Origin: an uncultured Clostridia bacterium | GTDB lineage: Bacteria > Bacillota > Clostridia > Oscillospirales > Acutalibacteraceae | NCBI GenBank assembly: GCA_946406145.1 | Contig: CAMJJL010000013.1 | Location: 1 to 44,232, forward strand | Direction: 5' to 3' | DNA: 44,232 nucleotides | Made by a program: the position numbers and the translations under genes | Shown: positions 6,798 through 14,940 of the stretch, piece by piece | Position numbering within the stretch: position 1 is the first letter of the stretch | Layout: every line of letters starts with the position of its first letter | The notes under the pieces: generated by a model | Database searches by the model: none | What the model was told of the DNA's origin: nothing | Seen by the model: the letters and a program-made list of their open reading frames with translations, nothing else

Positions 6798-8375
6798 TTA
6801 AGTTTCGTCGATGCTGTGCTTGGATGATACCGTATGCGTCTTTTTATAGCAGGAGAAAATTTTCTCCACTCTGTCAACATCCTTTGACGGCGCGATTGCT
6901 GCGATAATCGGCGTGATAATGATACCGATGATCATCGCCGCCATACCGGCATTGATCGGGGATTGGAAGTAGGTGAGAACGGGGCTTGCGAACTTCACGC
7001 CTGTCATATTGCAGATAAAGGAAGCCAGAGAGATACCCACGCCCAAGATAAAGTTGATCCATACGGCGATCTTGGGTACACGCTTCATATACAGACCATA
7101 CATGAAGGGCGCTAAGAACGCGCCGGCAAGTGCGCCCCAGGATACACCCATCATCTGTGAAATGAACATGACGGGAGAATTTGCTTGAATAATGGCGATG
7201 ATCGCGGAGATCGCGATGAAGAATACGATGAAGATACGCATGATGCTGACTTTCTTCTTCTCAGAAAGCACCTTGTTCTTGCAGAAAACCGGCTCAATAA
7301 AGTCGATGGTCAAAACGGAGCTGGATGTCAGAACCAAGCTCGAAAGGGTGCTCATGGATGCGGACAGTACGAGGATGACCACGATACCGATCAGGATGGG
7401 GGACAGGTTCTCAAGCATGGTGGGCACAACGGAGTCAAAGCCGCCTACGGGCTTGCCGTCAGCGCCCGCTTCACCGAACAGTCTGCCGAAGCCGCCGAGG
7501 AAGTAGCAGCCGCCCGCGACGATGATCGCGAATACGGTCGATACGATGGTACCGGTGCTGATGGATTTCTCGGACTTGATGGCATAGAACTTCTGTACCA
7601 TTTGGGGCAGACCCCATGTACCCAAGGACGTCAGTATGACGACACCGATCAAGCCGAAGATATCCGGCCCGAGGAAGGAGGTGAACGCACCCTTCATTTC
7701 GGTACCCTCTGCCTGGATCTGAGAGAGTAGGGTGATGGTGGAGCCTAAGCCGCCGTTGATCCTGAGCACTGCCCAGATGACGGCAACGATACCGAAGATC
7801 ATAATGATACCCTGGATAAAATCGTTGATCGCGGTCGCCATGTAGCCGCCGACTACGACATAGATGCCGGTGAGTACCGCCATCGCAATGACGCAGTATT
7901 CATACGGGATACCGAACGCCATCTTGAACAGTCGGGAAAGACCGTTGTACAGTGACGCGGTGTAGGGGATCAGAAAGATGAAGATGATGACCGCCGCGGC
8001 GATCTTGAGCGCTTTGGAATCATAGCGCTTCATAAAGAAATCGGGCATGGTAGCAGAGTCGAGGTGCTGGGTCATAACGCGTGTACGTCTGCCGAGCACG
8101 TTCCATGCGAGCAGTGAGCCGATGAAGGCGTTGCCCAGACCGATCCAAGTGGACGCCATACCGAATTTCCAGCCGAACTGACCGGCGTAGCCGACGAAGA
8201 TAACTGCCGAGAAATACGAGGTACCGAACGCGAACGCGGTCAGCCACGGACCGACGGAGCGGTTGCCCAGTACAAAGCCGTTAACGTCTGTACTTTGCTT
8301 TCTGCAGTAGATACCCACGCCGATCATCACGGCGAAGAATACGACTAAGAAAGCGATTTTGATAAACATATCCAT
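6798..8375 (-). CDS. Sodium:solute symporter (SSS family)
   Basis: A 525-residue integral membrane transporter of the SSS (PutP/PanF-like) family with about 13 hydrophobic segments. The N-terminal LGNRSVGPWLTAFAFGTSYF stretch and the later SASMSTLSSLVLTSSSVLTID segment (near residue 345) are the usual Na+-binding and substrate-pocket regions. AAGGAG is 9 bases before the ATG. It is downstream of, and probably co-transcribed with, the amidohydrolase at 8477-9310, separated by a 101-base gap that holds a repeat element. The cargo cannot be assigned from sequence. Pairing with a hydrolase suggests import of the hydrolase's substrate, as an inference. Confidence 0.9.
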   Translation of the reverse strand: MDMFIKIAFLVVFFAVMIGVGIYCRKQSTDVNGFVLGNRSVGPWLTAFAFGTSYFSAVIFVGYAGQFGWKFGMASTWIGLGNAFIGSLLAWNVLGRRTRVMTQHLDSATMPDFFMKRYDSKALKIAAAVIIFIFLIPYTASLYNGLSRLFKMAFGIPYEYCVIAMAVLTGIYVVVGGYMATAINDFIQGIIMIFGIVAVIWAVLRINGGLGSTITLLSQIQAEGTEMKGAFTSFLGPDIFGLIGVVILTSLGTWGLPQMVQKFYAIKSEKSISTGTIVSTVFAIIVAGGCYFLGGFGRLFGEAGADGKPVGGFDSVVPTMLENLSPILIGIVVILVLSASMSTLSSLVLTSSSVLTIDFIEPVFCKNKVLSEKKKVSIMRIFIVFFIAISAIIAIIQANSPVMFISQMMGVSWGALAGAFLAPFMYGLYMKRVPKIAVWINFILGVGISLASFICNMTGVKFASPVLTYFQSPINAGMAAMIIGIIITPIIAAIAPSKDVDRVEKIFSCYKKTHTVSSKHSIDET

Positions 8376-8416
8376 ATTCTTATTCTCCTTATCCCCGTAT
8401 GGGGTTGATGTGCTGA

Positions 8417-8476
8417 GTTGCCTCTCTTTTCTAAGGGAGGTGGGCGAATCGATCTGGCAATCCGGTCGGAGGGTTC
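8417..8476 (+). repeat. Diverged CTCCCTTT...AAGGGAGGTGGG-type repeat
   Basis: CCTCTCTTTTCTAAGGGAGG is followed by TGGG and ends CGGAGGG. This layout matches the elements at 14862 and 15329 (CCTCCCTTTGGTAAAGGGAG ... GGAGGGATTG), with several changes. It fills the gap between the amidohydrolase and symporter genes. Confidence 0.6.
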
Positions 8477-9310
8477 CTAAAAATCCTTTAATAATCTCTC
8501 CGCGTTGTTTCCGAGGATCATTTCTTTCTCGGTATCGGATAAGCCTTTGAGGTTTCGAAAGCGTTCAACCGTTGCCTTTTGATCGTTCCACGGACTGTCG
8601 GTCGCAAAAAGTATTTTATCCGCGCCGTGATTGCGGATCACGCGGATGATATCCTCATCGGTCGATGTACTGTAATGCCAAAGATCGCTGAACGAACAGC
8701 TGATATCGATATAGCATGGTCTGCCGACCAGATACTTTTCTACATCCTCTAACTGATAATTGCCGCCTAAATGAGCAAAGATCATATTGGGCTTTGTATG
8801 GGGAACGAGTTCTTCGATACGGTCGAGCATCAAAGCGCCTTTCTCGGGCGGACAATGGATGATATCATACTTGGGATCCTTGCCTGAGTGGGTCATTACG
8901 AGCAGTCCGAGTCGTTTTGCCTGAGCAATGATACGAATGTAGCGATCATCGTCGATGAATGTTCCGGTATAATCGGGATGGAGCTTAATGCCCTGAAAGC
9001 CGTTATCCTTTAAATATCGCAATTTGTCCTCGATATCCTCGTCATCGGGATGGATACCGCCGAAGGAGATGAGGTTGTCGTAGGTATCGTTGATGTGTTT
9101 GGCGAATTTCGTGATCGTGTCGAACTGACCCGGTCTGGTGTTGACGGGCAGGATCACGCTTTTGTCAATGCCCGATTCTTTCATGCTGTCAAGGATACCG
9201 TCGATCGTTCCGTCGGTGTGGGGGACGACGTCGGGCGGACTTTGCAGCGCCTGAATGGTACGTTCTGCTATTTTATCGGGAAATACATGGGTGTGAAAAT
9301 CGATTATCAT
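8477..9310 (-). CDS. Amidohydrolase family protein (Amidohydro_2 type)
   Basis: A 277-residue TIM-barrel metal-dependent hydrolase or decarboxylase of the amidohydrolase-2 (COG2159) group. The N-terminal DFHTHVFPD gives the HxH metal ligands. Further candidate ligands are the His in GIKLHPDYTG near residue 120, the His in MTHSGKDP near 140, and the Asp in FATDSPW near 240. GAAGGT precedes the ATG. It heads a two-gene operon with the symporter, from a promoter at 9349-9377. The reaction is not predictable; members include aromatic decarboxylases and lactonases, which is suggestive next to an aryl-acid cluster but unproven. Confidence 0.88.
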   Translation of the reverse strand: MIIDFHTHVFPDKIAERTIQALQSPPDVVPHTDGTIDGILDSMKESGIDKSVILPVNTRPGQFDTITKFAKHINDTYDNLISFGGIHPDDEDIEDKLRYLKDNGFQGIKLHPDYTGTFIDDDRYIRIIAQAKRLGLLVMTHSGKDPKYDIIHCPPEKGALMLDRIEELVPHTKPNMIFAHLGGNYQLEDVEKYLVGRPCYIDISCSFSDLWHYSTSTDEDIIRVIRNHGADKILFATDSPWNDQKATVERFRNLKGLSDTEKEMILGNNAERLLKDF

Positions 9311-9348
9311 GGATTACCTTCACTGTTCTGTCAATTAGCAACGGATTC

Positions 9349-9377
9349 ATTTTAGCACTTCAACGATTTAAAGTCAA
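9349..9377 (-). promoter_or_regulatory. Promoter for the amidohydrolase-symporter operon
   Basis: On the minus strand TTGACT (9377-9372), a 17-base spacer and TAAAAT (9354-9349) form a near-consensus sigma-A promoter, about 39 bases before the ATG at 9310. Confidence 0.72.
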
Positions 9378-9469
9378 GAAGATTTAAAGATTTAAAGTGA
9401 TAATTTTGAAATTATTTTATTTATCATTCGTTCATAGAAAATAAACGGAAGATTCTTCCTAATTAACGG

Positions 9470-9500
9470 TTGAATTTTTATTTGATTATGTTATTATAAT
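9470..9500 (+). promoter_or_regulatory. Promoter of the lactate dehydrogenase gene
   Basis: A perfect TATAAT (9495-9500) has TTGAAT (9470-9475) upstream with a slightly long 19-base spacer. The -10 box lies in the centre of the palindrome at 9488-9505, so a protein bound there would block RNA polymerase. Confidence 0.62.
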
Positions 9501-9505
9501 AACAT
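9488..9505. promoter_or_regulatory. Rex-like operator (perfect 18-bp palindrome)
   Basis: ATGTTATTATAATAACAT equals its own reverse complement. It keeps the core of the Rex consensus TTGTTAANNNNTTAACAA: TGTTA and TAACA are in the right places, with 14 of 18 positions agreeing if the four N are counted. Rex represses fermentation genes, including ldh, when NADH/NAD+ is low in several Firmicutes. No rex gene is in this window. Confidence 0.6.
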
Positions 9506-9559
9506 AGAAAAATGCGAAACACAGATGATAGTCTGTTTTCGATAAAGGAGTTGTATTCT

Positions 9560-10522
9560 ATGACAGTCAATTCAAGAAAAGTTGCGATTATCGGCTGTGG
9601 CTTTGTCGGTTCATCCACTGCGTTCGCGCTGATGCAGAGCGGACTGTTCTCTGAGATCGTGATGCTGGACGCCGATAGGCAGAAAGCGGAGGGAGAGGCG
9701 CTGGATATTTCTCACGGCGTGCCTTTCTCACAGCCTTGCGAGATATACGCCGGCGATTATGACGATGTCGCCGACAGCGCGATCATCATCGTCACTGCCG
9801 GCGCGGCACAGAAGCCGGGTGAGACCCGTCTGGATCTGATCAAAAAGAACGTCGGTATCTTCAAGTCGATCATCCCCGAGATCGCCAAGCGCAATTTCAA
9901 GGGCATCCTGCTGATTGTCGCGAATCCCGTTGATGTACTGACCTATGCCGCCAAACAGCTCTCGGGTCTGCCCGACAGTCGGGTGTTCGGTTCGGGTACG
10001 GTACTCGATTCCGCACGTCTGCGTTTTAACCTCAGTGAGCATCTGGGCGTCGATCCGCGTTCGATCCACGCGTTCATCATCGGTGAGCACGGCGACAGTG
10101 AGTTTGCCGCATGGAGCAGCGCTAATGTATCGGGCGTTGAGATCAGCCGCTTCTGTGAGATGCGCGGCTTCTATCACGACCATGATCGGGCTAAGGAGAA
10201 TATCTCCGAAGAGGTCAAGAACGCCGCTTATGACATCATCAGCAAGAAGCGTGCGACCTACTATGGTATCGCTATGTCCGCCAAGCGTATTTGCGAGGCC
10301 ATCATCCGCGATGAAAAGAGCATTCTTCCCGTATCATCGATCCAGCATGGCAGATTCGGCCTGAACGATGTTGCGCTGTCGATCCCCGTGATCGTCGGTA
10401 AGGAAGGTATCGAGAACGAGATCCCCTTCGCGCTGAATGACGATGAGTTGAAGAAACTGCGTGATTCCGCGGAGACCCTCAAGAACACCATCAAGTCCTG
10501 CGATCTCAATCTTGAAGATTAA
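9560..10522 (+). CDS. ldh: L-lactate dehydrogenase
   Basis: A 320-residue NAD-dependent 2-hydroxyacid dehydrogenase of the LDH/MDH fold that interconverts pyruvate and lactate. The N-terminal IIGCGFVGSS is the NAD-binding turn. GAAQKPGETR carries Gln84, the residue that marks lactate rather than malate dehydrogenases, and Arg90. GEHGDSE contains the catalytic His177. The frame opens earlier at 9512, but AAAGGAG 9 bases before the ATG at 9560 and alignment with the family favour the short start. It is monocistronic or leads the following genes, as no terminator is evident. The Rex-like site in its promoter implies redox control. Confidence 0.93.
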   Translation: MTVNSRKVAIIGCGFVGSSTAFALMQSGLFSEIVMLDADRQKAEGEALDISHGVPFSQPCEIYAGDYDDVADSAIIIVTAGAAQKPGETRLDLIKKNVGIFKSIIPEIAKRNFKGILLIVANPVDVLTYAAKQLSGLPDSRVFGSGTVLDSARLRFNLSEHLGVDPRSIHAFIIGEHGDSEFAAWSSANVSGVEISRFCEMRGFYHDHDRAKENISEEVKNAAYDIISKKRATYYGIAMSAKRICEAIIRDEKSILPVSSIQHGRFGLNDVALSIPVIVGKEGIENEIPFALNDDELKKLRDSAETLKNTIKSCDLNLED

Positions 10523-10602
10523 TGCTTGACGATTGATCGGTAACGTAATAGAATAGTTTTAAATGAGGCGGATCGTCAATCCGCTATGAATGGGAGGCAA
10601 TT

Positions 10603-10944
10603 ATGTCTGATTGTATTTTTTGCAAAATCGCCGCGGGTGAGATCCCGTCAAACAAAGTGTATGAAGATGACAAGATCATCGCGATCCATGACCTGAATCC
10701 GATGGCGCCGGTGCATGTTCTCTTTATCCCCAAGGAGCATTACTGCTGCGCGAACGCAATCAATGAAGAGAACTGCGATATCGTCGGTCATATCTTCTCC
10801 AAGATCCCCAAGGTTGCCAAGGAACTCGGTCTCGAGAACGGCTACCGCATCGTCAACAACTGCGGTGAGGACGGCGGACAAACCGTTATGCACATCCATT
10901 TCCACCTGTTGGGCGGCAAAAAACTCAAGGTCGATATGGCGTGA
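10603..10944 (+). CDS. HIT family nucleotide-binding protein (HinT-like)
   Basis: A 113-residue histidine-triad protein. The signature HIHFHLLGG lies at about residues 98-106, and the N-terminal CIFCKIAAGEIPS with two cysteines is typical of the HINT/PKCI branch. Such enzymes hydrolyse adenosine phosphoramidates and acyl- or aminoacyl-adenylates. GGGAGG is 5 bases before the ATG. It starts a plus-strand run with the phosphoribosyltransferase, comEC and holA. The specific substrate here is unknown. Confidence 0.93.
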   Translation: MSDCIFCKIAAGEIPSNKVYEDDKIIAIHDLNPMAPVHVLFIPKEHYCCANAINEENCDIVGHIFSKIPKVAKELGLENGYRIVNNCGEDGGQTVMHIHFHLLGGKKLKVDMA

Positions 10945-10977
10945 TCGAATCAGATCAAGAGTAAGAAGGGGTATATT

Positions 10978-11517
10978 ATGGCTAATACTTATAAGATGAC
11001 CATTGCCGGCTGTGAGCGTGAACTGCCGCTTTGTGAGGTCGACGAGCATCTGGATATCGCCGCGTTCATTATGTTCGGCGATGTTGAAATCACTGAAAAA
11101 TCCGCTGCTGAACTGCTCAAGCTTTCTCCCGAGCATGATGTGTGCATTTCCGCGGAGGCGAAGGGAATCCCGCTTTGCTACGAAATGGCGCGTCAGGGCT
11201 GCGGTAAATACGTTATCGCACGTAAGGGCGTGAAGGTGTATATGCCCGATCCCATCAGCGTACATGTTCAGTCGATCACTACGCTGAGCCGGCAGACGCT
11301 GTTTTTGGGCAGCGATGACGCGGAGCATCTGAGAGGCAAGCGCGTCCTGATCGTGGACGATGTGATCTCCACCGGCGAGAGCCTGAAGGCGCTGGAAGCG
11401 CTGGTCAATAAAGCAGGCGGCAATATCGTCGGAAAGGTAGCTGTATTGGCGGAGGGTGACGCCGCAGATCGCGACGATATCATCTTCCTCGAGAAGCTGC
11501 CGGTTTTCCCTAAATAA
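10978..11517 (+). CDS. Type I phosphoribosyltransferase (Apt-like)
   Basis: A 179-residue PRTase. The PRPP-binding motif VLIVDDVISTGESL lies at about residues 122-135, and ISAEAKGIPLCYEMA around 60 resembles the adenine phosphoribosyltransferase loop. It would convert a purine base and PRPP to a nucleotide, or serve a related role. The length suits Apt, but the hood region (ARKGVKVYMPDPI) differs from classical Apt enough that adenine specificity is not certain. The start ATG at 10978 follows GAAGGGG. It lies between the HIT gene and comEC. Confidence 0.82.
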   Translation: MANTYKMTIAGCERELPLCEVDEHLDIAAFIMFGDVEITEKSAAELLKLSPEHDVCISAEAKGIPLCYEMARQGCGKYVIARKGVKVYMPDPISVHVQSITTLSRQTLFLGSDDAEHLRGKRVLIVDDVISTGESLKALEALVNKAGGNIVGKVAVLAEGDAADRDDIIFLEKLPVFPK

Positions 11518-11556
11518 GTATGACAAAATGATCCGAAAAGGATAAGAGGTTAGATC

Positions 11557-13809
11557 ATGAAACGGTTGTTGGCACAGATAGGCATCACCTATTTTTCTGT
11601 GCTGGCAGCCGCTTTTTATTTGCCTGATATCGCGGTAGTTGTGATCGGCGGTATCGCTGCCGTGTTGACGATCGTTTTCATTATTCTCAGGAAAACAAGG
11701 AAAACGATCTATATTCCTTTGATGGCGCTGGCGGCATTGATCGCCTGTATCGTACATATCGGGTACGGCTTTCTGACGGTTCAGCCTGTTGTCGATCGGT
11801 ACGGCAACGGGACACATACCGTGAAAGCGGTATTGACTGAAGAACCGTTTCAGTCGTACGCCAAGCACTATTACCGCCTGAGAACAACGGAGATCGATGG
11901 GGAAAAGGTCAATATCAAGCTGCTGCTCAAAACGCCGACCGATATGGAAGCGGAGCCCGATGACATCTTAACCTTTACTTCCAAATGGAAGGCGACGGAT
12001 AATCAGTATTACCGCGCAAAGGGTTTTTATGTGGTATCGGATGATTATGATACCGTTGTAGATACAGAATCCCCCGCAACCCACTCACTCATGTATCGGG
12101 CGATACAGTTACGTCGACTGATGCGCACGTCGCTGAATACCCTCCTGCCGCCTGATTGCGCCGCACTGTGCAGAGCGGTATTGATCGGCGATAAGTACGC
12201 GTTGAGCGTTGATACCAGAGATCACTTCCGTTACGCAGGCGCGTCATATTTTATCGTTGTATCGGGCATGCACTTCGCGGTGGTGATCATGCTGCTATTC
12301 CGCTTGATGAAACATCTCAATCGTTGGGCGAGATTTGTGCTGATCATGTTGTTTATCGTGTTGTACGCGGCGGTGACAGGCTTCCAGTCCTCTGTATTGC
12401 GCGCAGGGATCATGATGATGTTCACGGTGTTCGGCATGACGATACGACGGCAGCCGTATCCGCTGAATCATCTGGGATTGGCAGGTATTATCATTCCGTT
12501 TATTGTATCGCCGTACGGCGCAGGTGACATCGGACTGATCCTCTCGTTTTACGCGACGATGGGAATCCTTCTGTGGGCAAACCCGATATTGCTGAAGCTG
12601 AGTCTGAAGACAAAGACAGAATATACTCCGTCTTTTCATCTTGCGGATCGCCTGAATCGATTGAAAGAACGAAAAGCAGACGGTTTACCGCTGAAAGAAT
12701 GCTCCGAACAACCTTTCTCCTTCCGCATCCTGTTGATGAAGCTGTGGAACAGCGCAGCGGCACTCCTCGCAGTCAGCCTTGCTGCCATTACCATGGTGTT
12801 CCCGATAACGGTATTCGTATTTCACGAATTTTCATTGGTCACGCTGCTGTCAGCGGTCTTGTTGAACTGGGAGATTTTCTTTATCATCATTCTGTCGCTT
12901 GCGGTATGTGTACTGTATCCGCTTGGCATTTTGCGTTATCCGGCGATTGTGATCGCCTATCCCTTGATGTGGCTGTGCAAGCTTGTATTGTGGTTGGTCG
13001 ATGGACTCGCTTCCCTGCCGTTTGCGTATTATCGGATCGGTGAGGTGTTTGTTTATGTTTGGATGGCGGTCACGGTCATCCTCGGCATGATCGTCATCTT
13101 GTACCGCAATCAGTACCGTTATTTGAAATATGCTGCGTTATGTTCGGCAATCATCCTGCTCGGCGGCATAGTGACCCACCAACTGTTGCAGATGAATGTG
13201 TTCTCGCTCGAGGTCTATTCCTGCGGTAACGGTATTTGTGCCGGGATCAATAAAGGCGGCAAGCTCTATCTCTTGCAGATGGACGCCAATACAAAGCAAC
13301 TGTACACCTTGTGGGATCAGCTTTCTTCACGATACGGATCCGCGGAAGTCGCCTTGTGCTGTAATGAGAACGAAATCAGGCATTTTCAACTGTATCGGGA
13401 TGATGAATTTGCAATTTCCAATCTTTTGCTGTATGATAAGAAGCGGGAATACACAGGCGCGGAGAATATCGTTTCTTTTGATCGCGACAGCACCTTTGTA
13501 TTGGATGATGAAATATCCCTTTCCGTGAGCACCGTGGGCAACACCGCCGTACCGTATGTAAGCGCAGGAGATCGACATATCCTGATCGTTCCCTCGGGAT
13601 GCGCGATCGATGATATCCCGAAGGATATGCGCACAGCGGATGTGATTCTCCTGTCACATGCCGAATCGGGAATGGAAGAACTTCGATGTGATGATCTGAT
13701 CATCAGTGAAACCGGCGATCTTGCGCCGCTCACCGCAAACGCGCTCAAAGACAGCTATCAGCATGTTTATTATACCGATCAAGGTGATCTGAATTATCGG
13801 TTGAGGTAG
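11557..13809 (+). CDS. comEC: ComEC/Rec2-family DNA uptake channel protein
   Basis: A 750-residue polytopic membrane protein. An N-terminal two-helix segment and an OB-like extracytoplasmic domain (about 75-175) precede the Competence domain, where ALCRAVLIGDKYAL and the VVSGMHFAVV segment (about 205-250) are diagnostic, then many transmembrane helices up to about residue 540. The C-terminal 200 residues occupy the place of the usual metallo-beta-lactamase domain, but I see no HxHxDH metal motif, so that nuclease-like domain looks degenerate. ComEC carries single-stranded DNA across the membrane during transformation. No comEA or comF is in the window. It is 3 bases before holA. Confidence 0.88.
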   Translation: MKRLLAQIGITYFSVLAAAFYLPDIAVVVIGGIAAVLTIVFIILRKTRKTIYIPLMALAALIACIVHIGYGFLTVQPVVDRYGNGTHTVKAVLTEEPFQSYAKHYYRLRTTEIDGEKVNIKLLLKTPTDMEAEPDDILTFTSKWKATDNQYYRAKGFYVVSDDYDTVVDTESPATHSLMYRAIQLRRLMRTSLNTLLPPDCAALCRAVLIGDKYALSVDTRDHFRYAGASYFIVVSGMHFAVVIMLLFRLMKHLNRWARFVLIMLFIVLYAAVTGFQSSVLRAGIMMMFTVFGMTIRRQPYPLNHLGLAGIIIPFIVSPYGAGDIGLILSFYATMGILLWANPILLKLSLKTKTEYTPSFHLADRLNRLKERKADGLPLKECSEQPFSFRILLMKLWNSAAALLAVSLAAITMVFPITVFVFHEFSLVTLLSAVLLNWEIFFIIILSLAVCVLYPLGILRYPAIVIAYPLMWLCKLVLWLVDGLASLPFAYYRIGEVFVYVWMAVTVILGMIVILYRNQYRYLKYAALCSAIILLGGIVTHQLLQMNVFSLEVYSCGNGICAGINKGGKLYLLQMDANTKQLYTLWDQLSSRYGSAEVALCCNENEIRHFQLYRDDEFAISNLLLYDKKREYTGAENIVSFDRDSTFVLDDEISLSVSTVGNTAVPYVSAGDRHILIVPSGCAIDDIPKDMRTADVILLSHAESGMEELRCDDLIISETGDLAPLTANALKDSYQHVYYTDQGDLNYRLR

Positions 13810-13812
13810 ATT

Positions 13813-14859
13813 ATGGTAAATGAAAGCCAATTAAAAAAACAACTGAGCAGCGGACAGATCAGCAATCTGTATCTTTGCTTCGGTGAAGAAAAGATGCTCG
13901 TCAAGCGCTGCGCTCAGTTGATCGAAAACAAAATATCCGGTGGCGAGCTCAATGAGTTCAATTATCATGTGTTCGACAATGACGCGGATCTCAGCGATAT
14001 TTCCGTCTGTGCCGATATGATCCCCTTTATGAGTGACCGGAATATCCTGCGTATCAATGACATGGATATCGATAAACTCGGCAAAAGTGATTTTGACGCG
14101 CTGATGAAGATCATCAAGAACGCTTCGGGTCAGACGGTCATCATCATCGCGACGCCGACCTTGGAGGTTACCTCTAAAACAGCGAAAAAGCAGTTCAAGC
14201 AGGTGATCAATCATATCGATAAAAACGGCGTTTGTATCGAGCTTACTCACCGCACGGGGCTGATGCTCGAGCGCGACTTATGCAAATGGGCAAAGGCAGG
14301 CGGATGCTCGATGAGTGAGCTGACCGCTCATGCGCTCATCCAATACGCAGGCGAGGATCTGAACCGCCTGAATGCAGAGATGAAGAAGCTGACGGCATAC
14401 GCCGACGGCGATGAGATCACACCCGAGATGATCGAGCTGTTGGTGTCGAAAACCGCCGAGGCGAGCGTATACGATCTCTTTGGGCTGATCGTAGAGGGCA
14501 AGACAGACAAGGCGTTGTCCGCCATCGACGTGCTGTTTTATCAGCAGGTCAGCGGCGTGTATATCGGCACGGTGCTTTCGGGCGCGTATCTCGACGCGTA
14601 TCGCGCAAGGATCGGCAGTGAAGCAGGCAAGCCCAATGCCGCGGTAGCACAGGATTTCGGCTACAATCGCCGCGCGTGGGTGCTGGATAAACTCGGCAGA
14701 CAGATACGCCGCGTTACAACAAGCTCTCTTCGGCGCAGTATCGACGAGCTGCTCGAGATGCAGACGCGTATGGTGACCGAGACGGTGGACGAACGCATGG
14801 AGATTGAACGTCTGGTTTGCAAGCTGGTATTGATCGCGGAGGATCGCTCCGATGAATAA
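13813..14859 (+). CDS. holA: DNA polymerase III delta subunit
   Basis: A 348-residue clamp-loader subunit that opens the beta sliding clamp. The pattern of N-terminal LYLCFGEEKMLVKRCAQLI, central ADMIPFMSDRNILRINDMD and DLFGLIVEGKTDKAL near residue 220 fits the HolA family, as does the length. The start ATG is 3 bases after the comEC stop, and the comEC-holA order is common in Firmicutes. In many of them rpsT comes next; here a repeat element and an RNase M5-like gene follow instead. Confidence 0.9.
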   Translation: MVNESQLKKQLSSGQISNLYLCFGEEKMLVKRCAQLIENKISGGELNEFNYHVFDNDADLSDISVCADMIPFMSDRNILRINDMDIDKLGKSDFDALMKIIKNASGQTVIIIATPTLEVTSKTAKKQFKQVINHIDKNGVCIELTHRTGLMLERDLCKWAKAGGCSMSELTAHALIQYAGEDLNRLNAEMKKLTAYADGDEITPEMIELLVSKTAEASVYDLFGLIVEGKTDKALSAIDVLFYQQVSGVYIGTVLSGAYLDAYRARIGSEAGKPNAAVAQDFGYNRRAWVLDKLGRQIRRVTTSSLRRSIDELLEMQTRMVTETVDERMEIERLVCKLVLIAEDRSDE

Positions 14860-14861
14860 TA

Positions 14862-14940
14862 AGGCTCCCTTTGGTAAAGGGAGCTCCCACAACTGTGGGT
14901 GAGGGATTGCATGAATTGATTGAGCGAAAGCGAGAAACAC
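14862..14940 (+). repeat. CTCCCTTTGGTAAAGGGAG-type repeat upstream of the RNase M5-like gene
   Basis: GGCTCCCTTTGGTAAAGGGA forms a short hairpin, CCCACAACTGTGGG a second one, and GAGGGATTGCATGAATTGAT with GAGCGAAAGCGAG ends the unit. It runs from the holA stop to the ATG of the next gene, so it supplies that gene's whole leader. The related copy at 15329-15408 lies inside the same gene. Confidence 0.82.

Noticed and set aside
10648-11868. A 406-codon open frame on the minus strand
   Set aside because: It runs antisense to the HIT gene, the phosphoribosyltransferase and the start of comEC, all with clear family motifs; no motif and no ribosome site of its own.
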